Virus record (IMG/VR): IMGVR_UViG_3300002835_000068 | Span: 1 to 64,000 of that record | DNA from: a virus | Reading direction: 5' to 3' (one strand) | Length of the DNA stretch: 64,000 nt | Part shown: piece after piece, positions 1-8,929 of the stretch | Position numbering within the stretch: position 1 is the first letter of the stretch | Layout: the number at the start of each line of letters is the position of its first letter | Program-made: the position numbers and the translations under genes | The notes under the pieces: model-generated | The model's database searches: none | Seen by the model: the letters and a program-made list of their open reading frames with translations, nothing else | What the model was told of the DNA's origin: nothing

Positions 1-28
1 ACTAATGTAGAAGTTATATAGGAGGCTA

Positions 29-319
29 ATGTTTGACTTTATTTCAGCACCATTTGAATGGTTTGCTAATGTAGTTCAATACTCACTTATCTTCATGGCT
101 GTTATGATGTTAGTTCTAACAATAGGCGCAGTTGTTGCTATACCAATAGGATTAAAACTATTAGGTGTTGCATTCGCTAAAACTATTGTAGTAGAAACTA
201 GCAAAATTCTAAGAGATGTTGGAATTACTAACATAGACCTAAAACAAGCAAAAGAAAATGAAAAAATGAAGGCTTGGGTAGATCGCAAAGTCGTTCCTAT
301 ACTAAGTAAAACTAGTTAA
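29..319 (+). CDS. Small membrane protein, possible holin
   Basis: A 96-residue protein. Residues about 17-48 form one long or two short hydrophobic segments, followed by a charged, lysine-rich tail that should lie in the cytoplasm. The start is supported by GGAGG at 21-25, only three bases before the ATG. It may be a holin or another membrane-active lysis protein, because a second short membrane protein (2056-2325) and a lysozyme-like gene (10573-11136) lie nearby, but no family signature was recognised. The gene is followed by a hairpin at 346-375, so it probably ends a transcription unit that begins upstream of the window. Confidence 0.6.
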   Translation: MFDFISAPFEWFANVVQYSLIFMAVMMLVLTIGAVVAIPIGLKLLGVAFAKTIVVETSKILRDVGITNIDLKQAKENEKMKAWVDRKVVPILSKTS

Positions 320-345
320 CATGGCGTGGTGATATTTATTAGGTA

Positions 346-375
346 GGTGCCAGTGATTAAAAGTTACTAGGCACC
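346..375 (+). terminator. Hairpin after the membrane-protein gene
   Basis: GGTGCC (346-351) pairs with GGCACC (370-375), and AGTGA (352-356) pairs with TTACT (364-368) with one G-T pair. There is a single bulged A at 369 and a 7-base loop. No strong T-run follows directly, so it could be a terminator or an mRNA-end structure. The rest of 376-478 shows no gene or clear element. Confidence 0.4.
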
Positions 376-478
376 GCCTACTAAATTAGTTAGCATCAAG
401 AAAAAAGCCCGAGTATGTGCTCACTATATTTTTGCCCTATTGTTTTTTAAATCACGCATCATACATCTGGTAAAAATA

Positions 479-538
479 TTCAGATTTTGGGGTATTTGAA
501 TTTTAAAAATTTTTTCAGATTTTGCGGTATAATGAATT
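479..538 (+). repeat. Imperfect direct repeat at a promoter
   Basis: Two near-identical stretches, 479-502 and 514-538, both begin TTCAGATTTTG and continue with GGGTAT or CGGTAT. The second copy contains the -10 box at 528-533. The first copy reads TATTTG where the second reads TATAAT, so it looks like a decayed or operator-like duplicate. Confidence 0.5.
528..533 (+). promoter_or_regulatory. -10 box of a leaderless promoter
   Basis: TATAAT preceded by CGG and separated by 6 nt from the ATG at 540. No ribosome binding site is present. The spacing puts the transcription start on the A of the ATG. Confidence 0.65.
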
Positions 539-539
539 C

Positions 540-728
540 ATGGGAATATTAGACAATTTTGAAAACGCCTGGGACATAGATCTTGAGACCGAATCATCAC
601 CTATAAAAGAAACAGATAACATGGGTAGAGAGATATTTTGGGAAGATATGGGCAGACCAGAAAATGATGGTTTGGCACTAAAATTATTTTCAGAAACCTG
701 CTGCTCTGATTGTTCTTGTAAGTCTTAG
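540..728 (+). CDS. Small acidic protein with Cys-rich tail
   Basis: A 62-residue acidic protein of unknown function ending in a cysteine cluster (CCSDCSCKS, four Cys in the last nine residues). The cluster could bind a metal or form disulfides. An in-frame TTG at 522 would extend the protein, but it would run through the TATAAT box at 528-533. The ATG at 540 lies exactly 6 nt after that box, as in other genes here, so it is preferred. The gene converges on the minus-strand block that ends at 729 with no intervening space. Confidence 0.55.
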   Translation: MGILDNFENAWDIDLETESSPIKETDNMGREIFWEDMGRPENDGLALKLFSETCCSDCSCKS

Positions 729-869
729 TTACTCATTTTCAGCAGAAATACGGTTACGCCAATACTCTTCTGTCATCATACGCATATTTGCAAGATCTTC
801 GTATTTTTCCTGGGTAGACTCAGAAAGATCTTCTAAATCACAATTCATTAAATATTGCTTTAGTTCCAT
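729..869 (-). CDS. Hypothetical 46-residue protein
   Basis: A short minus-strand frame of 46 residues beginning MELKQYLMNC and ending RISAENE. It is charged and mostly helix-forming. Its ATG lies inside the end of the next gene upstream (860-1054), overlapping by 10 bases, which is the usual coupling in this block. Its stop abuts the stop of the plus-strand gene at 728. No function was recognised. Confidence 0.5.
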   Translation of the reverse strand: MELKQYLMNCDLEDLSESTQEKYEDLANMRMMTEEYWRNRISAENE

Positions 870-1054
870 TCTGTAATAACTCCATTTTCTCTCAAAACGT
901 CATAGAGAATACCATTGACAAACTCCATTGATTCACGTCCTGCTAAGATAAACTCTTCAATCTGTTCTGCTGAAAAGTTATTTTGTGCAGCATTGTATCT
1001 ATTGAACTCGTCAACAGTGTTGCACATTAATGTTACAACTTCTTCTCTGTTCAT
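860..1054 (-). CDS. Hypothetical 64-residue protein
   Basis: A 64-residue acidic, probably helical protein of unknown function in a minus-strand operon transcribed from about 2040 down to 729. It sits one base after the zinc-ribbon gene at 1056-1262. GAGAGATGGTAAT on the coding strand just before the start is a modest ribosome-binding candidate. It has no transmembrane segment or recognisable motif. Confidence 0.55.
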   Translation of the reverse strand: MNREEVVTLMCNTVDEFNRYNAAQNNFSAEQIEEFILAGRESMEFVNGILYDVLRENGVITEWN

Positions 1055-1055
1055 A

Positions 1056-1262
1056 TTACCATCTCTCTATTGGACATTTTGCTTGCTTTAATGTGGTCTT
1101 CAGTTGCATGAAACAACCACACTTTCTACATTTCTGAAGTGATTTTTTAAACCACTCACAAGTATTACATATTTTTAGGCGGGACTCAATGAGTTCACGA
1201 TCTGATCTTGGTTGATTAGGATCAAACAAGTCAGTAAACTTAACATCATCACTCACTTCCAT
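1056..1262 (-). CDS. Zinc-ribbon-like small protein, paralogue A
   Basis: A 68-residue protein whose C-terminal half carries CNTC, CRKCGCFM and a final CPIERW. This is five or six cysteines arranged like a treble-clef or zinc ribbon. The same module (CLSC, CKKCGCFM, CPLGKW) ends the protein at 7992-8237 on the other strand, so the two are paralogues. Small phage proteins with this CxxC...CKKCGCFM...CPLGKW pattern are widespread but uncharacterised as far as I know. The start overlaps the end of the preceding gene by ten bases. Confidence 0.65.
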   Translation of the reverse strand: MEVSDDVKFTDLFDPNQPRSDRELIESRLKICNTCEWFKKSLQKCRKCGCFMQLKTTLKQAKCPIERW

Positions 1263-2023
1263 TCCACCTCTTGATCATATGTAACCGAATACTCGCCTCC
1301 GAATATTTCAGCATATGACACTATATCTCTATTATACCTTATGGCGGTGTTTAAGCCGACTTTATCTGACATGTACTTGATACCACTAACTATTGGTTCA
1401 AAAGCCATCTGTTCGGCTTCTAGGGCCTTATTTAGGTTATCCAGGTATCTTGTCTTGCCAAACCTTTTACTAGTAAATGCTTGGTCTACATATACTTTTC
1501 TAAATTCATTATCTGCCTCTATTGTGGATTCGAGGTTTTCCATAACATAAGAAACTTCTGGACAATCCATCCTGGTAGACCAGTTTCGCATGTTCTCGCT
1601 GTAAAATTCCATATTGCGTAGTGTAGAGTCAGCGAATGCCATGCGTATTTTGTCTTCATCGGATGTATCAGCCTCTGTTGCGAACGAAATTAAAAACGCA
1701 GTTGCGAACGGAAACTTTTCTCGATACTTATTGACCCTATAGTGTACATTCGGATTAAATGAGTTAGGCGCTATGTTATCTTCTAGTAGTCTCATATGAT
1801 TTCCGATTGACACATACCCTGGCCTATTCATGTCACAGTCGACGAACAAGCATTCTTCTGGATTGATCCCTTCGGCGAGACACAAAATATTTTTATCGTA
1901 TGAACCCACTATTTTCGAACCGTTAAAACGCTCTAGTAATTTTGCGGACATAAAACCATCCATGTCAGGGGATATAATTAAATTCTTGGAATACTCCAAA
2001 GTGTCGAGTATGTCTGTTTTCAT
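1253..2023 (-). CDS. Degenerate DHH-phosphoesterase-like protein
   Basis: A 256-residue protein. Near the N-terminus ISPDMDGFMSAKLL (D20, D22) resembles DHH motif I (HxDxDGxxSAxLL). Further on, FVDCDMNRPG and SIGNHM resemble the metal-binding D and DHH motifs, and a later NPN and PFATAFL resemble the conserved core that follows. The motif I histidine is replaced by Ser and the DHH triplet is altered, so catalysis is uncertain. DHH enzymes (RecJ, NrnA) cleave DNA, nano-RNA or cyclic dinucleotides. This may be a divergent nuclease, an anti-signalling protein, or a binding-only derivative. AAGGGGTG lies about 11 nt before the ATG on the coding strand. Confidence 0.5.
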   Translation of the reverse strand: MKTDILDTLEYSKNLIISPDMDGFMSAKLLERFNGSKIVGSYDKNILCLAEGINPEECLFVDCDMNRPGYVSIGNHMRLLEDNIAPNSFNPNVHYRVNKYREKFPFATAFLISFATEADTSDEDKIRMAFADSTLRNMEFYSENMRNWSTRMDCPEVSYVMENLESTIEADNEFRKVYVDQAFTSKRFGKTRYLDNLNKALEAEQMAFEPIVSGIKYMSDKVGLNTAIRYNRDIVSYAEIFGGEYSVTYDQEVEWK

Positions 2024-2040
2024 TTTTAAAATACACCCCT

Positions 2041-2046
2041 TATAAT
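2041..2046 (+). promoter_or_regulatory. -10 box before holin-like gene
   Basis: TATAAT lies 9 nt before the ATG at 2056, with no ribosome binding site between them. The same AT-rich stretch, read on the minus strand, may also carry the promoter of the divergent block that starts at 2023. Confidence 0.45.
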
Positions 2047-2055
2047 AATACAGTT

Positions 2056-2325
2056 ATGACAATCCAGGACTGGGCATCACTCATTGTAGCAATACTTACA
2101 ATTGTATCATCAATCGCCTTTGCAATCAAGTGGCTCGTAAAACATTATTTAAGCGAATTAAAGCCAAATTCTGGATCTTCATTAAAAGACCAAGTTAACC
2201 GACTAGAGAGTGCTTTGGACGAACAGAGGTTAGATTCTCTAGTGTCAAGAGATAGACAAGAAAAGAAACTCGACGAAATGTATAAAATTTTAATTGAGCA
2301 TATTGCCAAGTTTGACAATAAGTAG
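2056..2325 (+). CDS. Holin-like membrane/coiled-coil protein
   Basis: An 89-residue protein with one N-terminal hydrophobic segment (about residues 6-29) and a hydrophilic, heptad-like C-terminal half rich in Glu, Lys and Leu. This one-TM-plus-coiled-coil plan is common among small phage holins and holin-associated proteins, but it is not diagnostic. Transcription probably starts within a few bases of the ATG. It stands alone between a divergent operon and an AT-rich noncoding gap. Confidence 0.5.
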   Translation: MTIQDWASLIVAILTIVSSIAFAIKWLVKHYLSELKPNSGSSLKDQVNRLESALDEQRLDSLVSRDRQEKKLDEMYKILIEHIAKFDNK

Positions 2326-2514
2326 TTTTCCTATATACTATATATAATATATCTTCTATATAAAAACCTTAAAGATAGTTCTTTTTTCTTATATATATTT
2401 AGTATACACTATCCGACATCCTGACATCTTATGACAAAACAGTATAAAACGGACATTCTTAATTATAACAATTTGATAACTTTAAATATAGGTGTCCGTA
2501 TTGTCCTGATATGA
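2326..2514. other. AT-rich noncoding gap with repeats
   Basis: No gene is visible. The stretch is very AT-rich, with runs of TATATA at 2332-2400. It holds two GACATC copies (2415-2420, 2423-2428) and a widely spaced 7-bp inverted repeat, ACGGACA (2449-2455) and TGTCCGT (2493-2499). The right arm falls about where a -35 would lie for the promoter at 2515. A regulator-binding region or a replication origin are both possible. Confidence 0.4.
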
Positions 2515-2520
2515 TATAAT
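2515..2520 (+). promoter_or_regulatory. Extended -10 promoter of a small RNA
   Basis: TGA-TATAAT (TG at 2512-2513) gives an extended -10 element. Six bases downstream, the predicted start at about 2527 coincides with the base of the 11-bp stem at 2528. Confidence 0.6.
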
Positions 2521-2526
2521 TTATAT

Positions 2527-2582
2527 TGACTAGTACTCTGGTTTGTCTCATACCCACCAGCCTGAGTACTAGTCATTTTTTT
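2527..2582 (+). ncRNA. Candidate ~55-nt stem-loop small RNA / terminator
   Basis: GACTAGTACTC (2528-2538) pairs perfectly with GAGTACTAGTC (2564-2574). The 25-nt loop contains a nested TGGT/ACCA pairing. A run of seven T follows at 2576-2582. Alone it would be a terminator with an unusually large loop. Because an extended -10 box lies 7 bases before the stem, the promoter and terminator together define a transcript that is little more than this hairpin. It has no reading frame and no tRNA features (no T-arm signature). Confidence 0.5.
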
Positions 2583-2586
2583 ATGG

Positions 2587-2592
2587 TATAAT
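2587..2592 (+). promoter_or_regulatory. -10 box of a leaderless promoter
   Basis: TGG-TATAAT, 6 nt before the ATG at 2599, directly after the T-run of the small RNA. No ribosome binding site lies between the box and the ATG. Confidence 0.7.
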
Positions 2593-2598
2593 CACATT

Positions 2599-2994
2599 AT
2601 GTCTACTTGCTCCCCAGAAATATTTGGCGCTGATCCAGTAAGTATCCAATGGCGTGTCGTCAGAGGAGATACTGGCTCTCTACGTGTTGAATTTTTGCAA
2701 GATAACGAGGTAGATTTTTATGACACTACTGGGTGGATTTTTAGAGCAACCGCTTATGACCAATCTGGAGACATCCTTGATGCTCTTGACTGTGAGCCTG
2801 GAGAAGGCTTTGTTGATATAAAGGCATATCCATCAGTTACAAAAAATTGGGGATTAAAATATTTAAGAACAGTTGCCGAACTACCATTTGATGTTCAAGT
2901 GACTATTCCAGAACTAATCGAAGACAATGTTTGGACTCCAGTAATTGGAACCATACATGTATTAGGCGACATTACACCAGGGGGTACACTATAA
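2599..2994 (+). CDS. Baseplate/fibre-attachment domain protein (BppU-N-like)
   Basis: A 131-residue, probably all-beta protein. It shares the pattern IxWxVVRGDxxxxRV near the N-terminus and VWTxxxGxxxVxxDIT near the end with the protein at 11775-12164. The protein at 4143-4775 starts with a similar KGDTHEFKVYPQ segment. The pattern resembles N-terminal domains of baseplate upper proteins that anchor receptor-binding proteins; that assignment is inference from motif and context. It opens the adhesion module and is probably translated from a leaderless mRNA. Its stop overlaps the next ATG (TAATG), so translation of the collagen-like gene is likely coupled. Confidence 0.55.
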   Translation: MSTCSPEIFGADPVSIQWRVVRGDTGSLRVEFLQDNEVDFYDTTGWIFRATAYDQSGDILDALDCEPGEGFVDIKAYPSVTKNWGLKYLRTVAELPFDVQVTIPELIEDNVWTPVIGTIHVLGDITPGGTL

Positions 2995-3386
2995 TGGCAG
3001 TTATTAAGATTGTTCCAATGCCAGGCGCAGTTGGAGACAAGGGAGACGAAGGAGCCGTAGGCCCTCAAGGTCCTCAAGGAGCACAGGGTGTACAGGGACC
3101 CGCAGGTGCTGACGCACTATGGTCTTACAATGGTGAATACAACCCAGGTGCAGGATATGCAGTTGGAGATGTTGTAACATACGAAGGACAACTTTGGTAT
3201 CGCAAGCATCCTAATGGTGGAAACGTTGGAGACACACCATCAGAAGGATTTATTTGGGATTTACTTGCAGCAAAGGGTGCAGATGCTGAATTACCAACTG
3301 GAGCATCAGGAACATTTCATACTCCAGATTCTAAAATAGTTGTTGTTACCAACGGAATCATTACATCTATAGAGTCACTGACTTAA
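2994..3386 (+). CDS. Collagen-like tail protein with carbohydrate-binding-like module
   Basis: A 130-residue protein. Residues 11-40 are ten uninterrupted Gly-X-Y triplets (GPQ, GAQ, GDK, GDE and others), which should form a short triple helix. Next comes a module with LWSYNGEY, YAVGDVVTYEGQLWY and FIWDLLAAKG, resembling CBM5/12-type chitin-binding-like modules common in phage fibres. The C-terminal part is Gly/Thr-rich. It is probably a trimeric fibre or receptor-binding tip. The start at 2994 overlaps the preceding stop. Proline and lysine at Y positions are the classic substrates of collagen-type hydroxylases, relevant to the oxygenases encoded nearby. Confidence 0.7.
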   Translation: MAVIKIVPMPGAVGDKGDEGAVGPQGPQGAQGVQGPAGADALWSYNGEYNPGAGYAVGDVVTYEGQLWYRKHPNGGNVGDTPSEGFIWDLLAAKGADAELPTGASGTFHTPDSKIVVVTNGIITSIESLT

Positions 3387-3394
3387 TATAGTGA

Positions 3395-3400
3395 GATAAT
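3395..3400 (+). promoter_or_regulatory. -10 box of a leaderless promoter
   Basis: TGA-GATAAT, 6 nt before the ATG at 3407, with no Shine-Dalgarno sequence. Confidence 0.55.
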
Positions 3401-3406
3401 AACTCC

Positions 3407-4135
3407 ATGGCCGTTTCTAAATCTATGGATTTTCCAGGTGCAAAAAAATCATCTTATGCTGCACAAGTAGAACAAAGTCAAGCATCTCCTACTGTAGATA
3501 ATGCTCTTTCATTTCTTCCAGTCCCTGGCCCAGTAGGACCACAGGGACCCGCAGGTAGAGATGGTAAAGATGGAAAGCCAGGACCTGAAGGACCAGAAGG
3601 AAAGCCAGGTCCAAAGGGTGATAAAGGTCCAGCAGGTAAAGATGGAGCAAGTTCTGTATCATCTTCAGGACAGCAAGCAGGATGGGCTTCCTATCACAAT
3701 AAAATAGAAAAACCTTTTAAACTTGGAATATCTGAGGGATATGATGGTTGGGTAACTGTTTTTGTTTTATCTGATGAACTATCAAACGAAAGATATTTAC
3801 CTAAAGACTGTGCTTCATTATGGAATGACCATTCTAGAGCCTTTAATTTTAAAGGACTTAAAGAAGGCTCTCAAGTATTTATAACCTACAGTTTTGAGTT
3901 AACAACATATAGCAGTAACACAGAAGCCTGGATTCGAACATATTCTCCAAGCAGCGAACTAGACATTGCTCAGTTTATAGGCTCAATGAAATACCAACAT
4001 ACCTATCCAATAACTGTAACTCAGCATGTGTTTATTGAAAACCAAAAAATCTGGGGTAACGGAGCAGTTCCTCAAATTAGAACCGATTATGACGCATCAG
4101 TAATTCTCAAATCTATATATGTCAGCGTGGTATAA
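3407..4135 (+). CDS. Collagen-like fibre protein
   Basis: A 242-residue protein. The N-terminal 40 residues probably attach it to the virion. Residues 41-82 are fourteen Gly-X-Y triplets with several GKD, GKP, GPK and GDK units. A C-terminal globular domain of about 150 residues, aromatic and beta-rich, is a likely receptor-binding or trimerisation head. The design (anchor, triple-helical shaft, head) matches known phage collagen-like fibres. Lys and Pro at Y positions could be hydroxylated or glycosylated. The stop codon is embedded in the -10 box of the next gene. Confidence 0.7.
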   Translation: MAVSKSMDFPGAKKSSYAAQVEQSQASPTVDNALSFLPVPGPVGPQGPAGRDGKDGKPGPEGPEGKPGPKGDKGPAGKDGASSVSSSGQQAGWASYHNKIEKPFKLGISEGYDGWVTVFVLSDELSNERYLPKDCASLWNDHSRAFNFKGLKEGSQVFITYSFELTTYSSNTEAWIRTYSPSSELDIAQFIGSMKYQHTYPITVTQHVFIENQKIWGNGAVPQIRTDYDASVILKSIYVSVV

Positions 4136-4136
4136 T
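4131..4136 (+). promoter_or_regulatory. -10 box overlapping a stop codon
   Basis: TGG-TATAAT lies 6 nt before the ATG at 4143. The TAA at 4133-4135 inside the box is the stop codon of the preceding gene. Confidence 0.7.
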
Positions 4137-4142
4137 AAAACT

Positions 4143-4775
4143 ATGGCATTTCCAGGAGAACTTAATATAAACTATTACAAGGGTGACACCCATGAGTTTA
4201 AGGTGTACCCTCAAAAAACAGACAACTCCATATTTTCTCTAAGCGATTACAGCAATGCCACATTCAAAATTGCAGAAGTTAGGGGAGCAGCAGGAGTTGC
4301 AAACCAGATTTCTGGAAGTGCAATAATATCAACAGATGGAACACACATCACCTGTGCAATTACTCCAGAAAATGGAGCAGCAATGAATTCCTCCATCACC
4401 TACGTTTATGATATTCAGGTTTATGCACAAGGATCAGGAACCTACGATAAAATTTTTACACTTTTAACTGGCTCTATATCAGTAACAGATGATGTTTCTC
4501 AGGGTATTGGATCTCCAAATAGTGCAATCGCTACATATAGGGTTATATATCATAATACAAATGCAACTAGCGGAGAAGTTCCTACGGACACAACAGAGTA
4601 TGTTCCAAATCAGAATGTAGTTGTTGCAAACAATGGAACTCTTGCAAGGCTTGGATATACGTTTTCTGGTTGGTCAAGATCTGCTGACGGAACTGGAACT
4701 GTCTATACAGCAGGATCTACAATTCCCTTAATTAATGGAGATATAAAACTTTATCCTAAGTGGACGGTACAATGA
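4143..4775 (+). CDS. BppU-N-like domain plus InlB-type B-repeat protein
   Basis: A 210-residue protein. Residues 1-120 form a beta-sandwich-like attachment domain (KGDTHEFKVYPQ, ATFKIAEVRG, TGSISVTDDVS), related in pattern to the proteins at 2599 and 11775. Residues 130-209 match the InlB B-repeat / Listeria-Bacteroides repeat consensus (YRVIYHNT, then GYTFSGWSRSADGTGTVY, then LYPKWT), a small beta-grasp-type module of bacterial surface proteins. An ATG at 4119 would give a longer product, but it precedes the TATAAT box. The ATG at 4143 is the leaderless start. The stop overlaps the next start (ATGA). Confidence 0.65.
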   Translation: MAFPGELNINYYKGDTHEFKVYPQKTDNSIFSLSDYSNATFKIAEVRGAAGVANQISGSAIISTDGTHITCAITPENGAAMNSSITYVYDIQVYAQGSGTYDKIFTLLTGSISVTDDVSQGIGSPNSAIATYRVIYHNTNATSGEVPTDTTEYVPNQNVVVANNGTLARLGYTFSGWSRSADGTGTVYTAGSTIPLINGDIKLYPKWTVQ

Positions 4776-5359
4776 CAAACATCTTTGTATCACCAGAAGA
4801 TGTTAAGGTAATTGGTGGCACAGCCAATGTAAATGTCGAAGTAGATTTTGGACCACAAGGAGATAGAGGAAATCTTTTTCTTGTGGGATACGGAAACCCA
4901 AACACAGTATCACACTCTGTTACATTACAATTGCTTGACCTATATATAAATGTTCAGGCTACAGATGACGATTACCTAGTTATGTATCAATACCAAAATG
5001 TTTCTGGCACCAATACCTGGGTAGAAACAGCAACACTTATGACAGATAAATTTAGTGTCATTAGACAGGTAGCATTCACAAATGGAAAGACAACAAGCGA
5101 GGTAGACTTTAAAGTATCAAACATTGCTCCACTTAGTCTTGTAGGTGGACTAACAGCAGAAAATTTTAACATACAGTGCACATTCTCTGACCCTACAAAC
5201 CCCATTGCTCACTCAATTACAGTTAAGCCTTTAGAGTTTCAAGCGGGTACTGGAGATCAGATATTGCCAGTTGATATAAATGCCGTTGAATTTTCAGGGG
5301 GAAGTTGGGTTGGTCTAAATAGAACCGTATATATTCATTTCCTAATTACGGTGGTATAA
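4772..5359 (+). CDS. Beta-rich virion protein, possible receptor-binding head
   Basis: A 195-residue protein with a short GPQGDRG collagen-like remnant at about residues 27-33, followed by a beta-rich domain with many Thr, Val and Asn residues. No family was recognised. Its place between a B-repeat protein and the giant Pro/Thr fibre suggests an adhesin or fibre component. The start is the ATG at 4772, overlapping the previous TGA. The stop TAA (5357-5359) is again inside a TATAAT box. Confidence 0.5.
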   Translation: MTNIFVSPEDVKVIGGTANVNVEVDFGPQGDRGNLFLVGYGNPNTVSHSVTLQLLDLYINVQATDDDYLVMYQYQNVSGTNTWVETATLMTDKFSVIRQVAFTNGKTTSEVDFKVSNIAPLSLVGGLTAENFNIQCTFSDPTNPIAHSITVKPLEFQAGTGDQILPVDINAVEFSGGSWVGLNRTVYIHFLITVV

Positions 5360-5360
5360 T
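5355..5360 (+). promoter_or_regulatory. -10 box overlapping a stop codon
   Basis: TGG-TATAAT. A short leader follows, and GGTGAT (5369-5374) can serve as a ribosome binding site for the ATG at 5379, so this unit is probably not leaderless. Confidence 0.6.
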
Positions 5361-5378
5361 CTAAGATGGTGATATGTA

Positions 5379-7976
<2,598 letters not shown>

Positions 7977-7978
7977 TG

Positions 7979-7984
7979 TATAAT
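7979..7984 (+). promoter_or_regulatory. -10 box of a leaderless promoter
   Basis: TATAAT preceded by GTG, 7 nt before the ATG at 7992, with no ribosome binding site. Confidence 0.6.
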
Positions 7985-7991
7985 TTTATAT

Positions 7992-8237
7992 ATGACAAGT
8001 CGTATAGAAAAAATAAAAGAAATAATTGAAGCCAATAAAGCATCAGCAGTAGGCCCATTAGACATATTAAATCCAAATACAGAGTGGGTAGACGATGATT
8101 TATATAATGAAAGGTATTCCTTATGCCTATCTTGTCCAGAATTAATAAATTTAACAAAACAGTGTAAAAAATGTGGCTGTTTTATGACGGTAAAGAGTAA
8201 GATGAAGATAGCAACATGTCCGCTAGGAAAATGGTAA
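7992..8237 (+). CDS. Zinc-ribbon-like small protein, paralogue B
   Basis: An 81-residue protein. A helical N-terminal half is followed by CLSCPELINLTKQCKKCGCF and a closing CPLGKW, the same cysteine pattern as the minus-strand protein at 1056-1262. The cysteines probably bind zinc. It starts the transcription unit that also holds the two glycosyltransferase-like genes, and its stop overlaps the next ATG (TAATG), so translation of the glycosyltransferase is likely coupled. Its function is unknown; a scaffold or regulator for the modification genes is speculation. Confidence 0.65.
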   Translation: MTSRIEKIKEIIEANKASAVGPLDILNPNTEWVDDDLYNERYSLCLSCPELINLTKQCKKCGCFMTVKSKMKIATCPLGKW

Positions 8238-8929
8238 TGAGTATTGAAGAAAACCCACCAACTATTGCATGGGTAACCTTGACAAATGGAAGAAAAGAAT
8301 ATTTTGAAAAATCAAGACCTTCTTGGTACCAAAAAATGCATGGAAATATAGTTGAAGAAATAATTGTTGACACTTCAGGAGACCCTGAGTATTTAAATTG
8401 GCTAACAAGCAACTATCCTAGTGCTAAAGTTATTCCGTTAGGAAAAACAAGTTTAAGTTATGCAAAATCTGTAAAGTTTTTGCTTGATGTATGTTCATCA
8501 ATAGATTGTGACTATATATTTCATTTAGAAGATGATTATATTTTAGAAAAAGACATTGTTCTTGAGGATGCAATTGATATATTAAAAGAAAACGAAAATA
8601 TTGTTCAGGTTCATTTTATAAGACAGCCATGGATTCAAGAAGAAATAGATGCAGGAAGTGTTTTAAACTATTGCAAAGGTTTTGGTATTTCTATGGATGA
8701 AAAACAAAACAGCAAATCTTCGTGGGTTGAGCATACTTGTTATTTTACATTTGGACCAAACATATATAAAAAAGATCTTGTGTTTACGCAATGGAATACA
8801 GATAAAGACCCAGAACTAGAATTTTACAGAGTTTTAATATCAAATAAAAATAAAACTGCAACATTTGGAAAACTTGATGATCCAAATATTGTAACGCACA
8901 TAGGTCACTATAGGTTGGGAACAAAATGA
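8237..8929 (+). CDS. GT-A-like glycosyltransferase
   Basis: A 230-residue protein with the features of a family-2-like glycosyltransferase: an N-terminal strand (IAWVTLTNGR), a nucleotide-fold region to about residue 90, and HLEDDYILE with D99/D100 acting as the DxD-like metal and sugar-nucleotide site. Near the C-terminus NIVTHIGHYRLGTK resembles the late His of such enzymes. It would move a sugar from a nucleotide donor to an unknown acceptor. The following GT61-JmjC gene overlaps by four bases (ATGA), so the two are probably made together. The ATG at 8237 overlaps the previous stop; the longer in-frame ATG at 8216 lies inside that gene and is less likely. The substrate may be the repetitive fibres just upstream. 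Confidence 0.65.
   Translation: MSIEENPPTIAWVTLTNGRKEYFEKSRPSWYQKMHGNIVEEIIVDTSGDPEYLNWLTSNYPSAKVIPLGKTSLSYAKSVKFLLDVCSSIDCDYIFHLEDDYILEKDIVLEDAIDILKENENIVQVHFIRQPWIQEEIDAGSVLNYCKGFGISMDEKQNSKSSWVEHTCYFTFGPNIYKKDLVFTQWNTDKDPELEFYRVLISNKNKTATFGKLDDPNIVTHIGHYRLGTK

Noticed and set aside
376-478. Possible minus-strand terminator and short frame near 400-460
   Set aside because: The pairing is only about three bases and the best frame codes for 12 residues.
2527-2582. tRNA gene in the structured loop region
   Set aside because: Despite CCCACCA in the loop, there is no cloverleaf, T-arm or anticodon arm; the sequence is one long hairpin.
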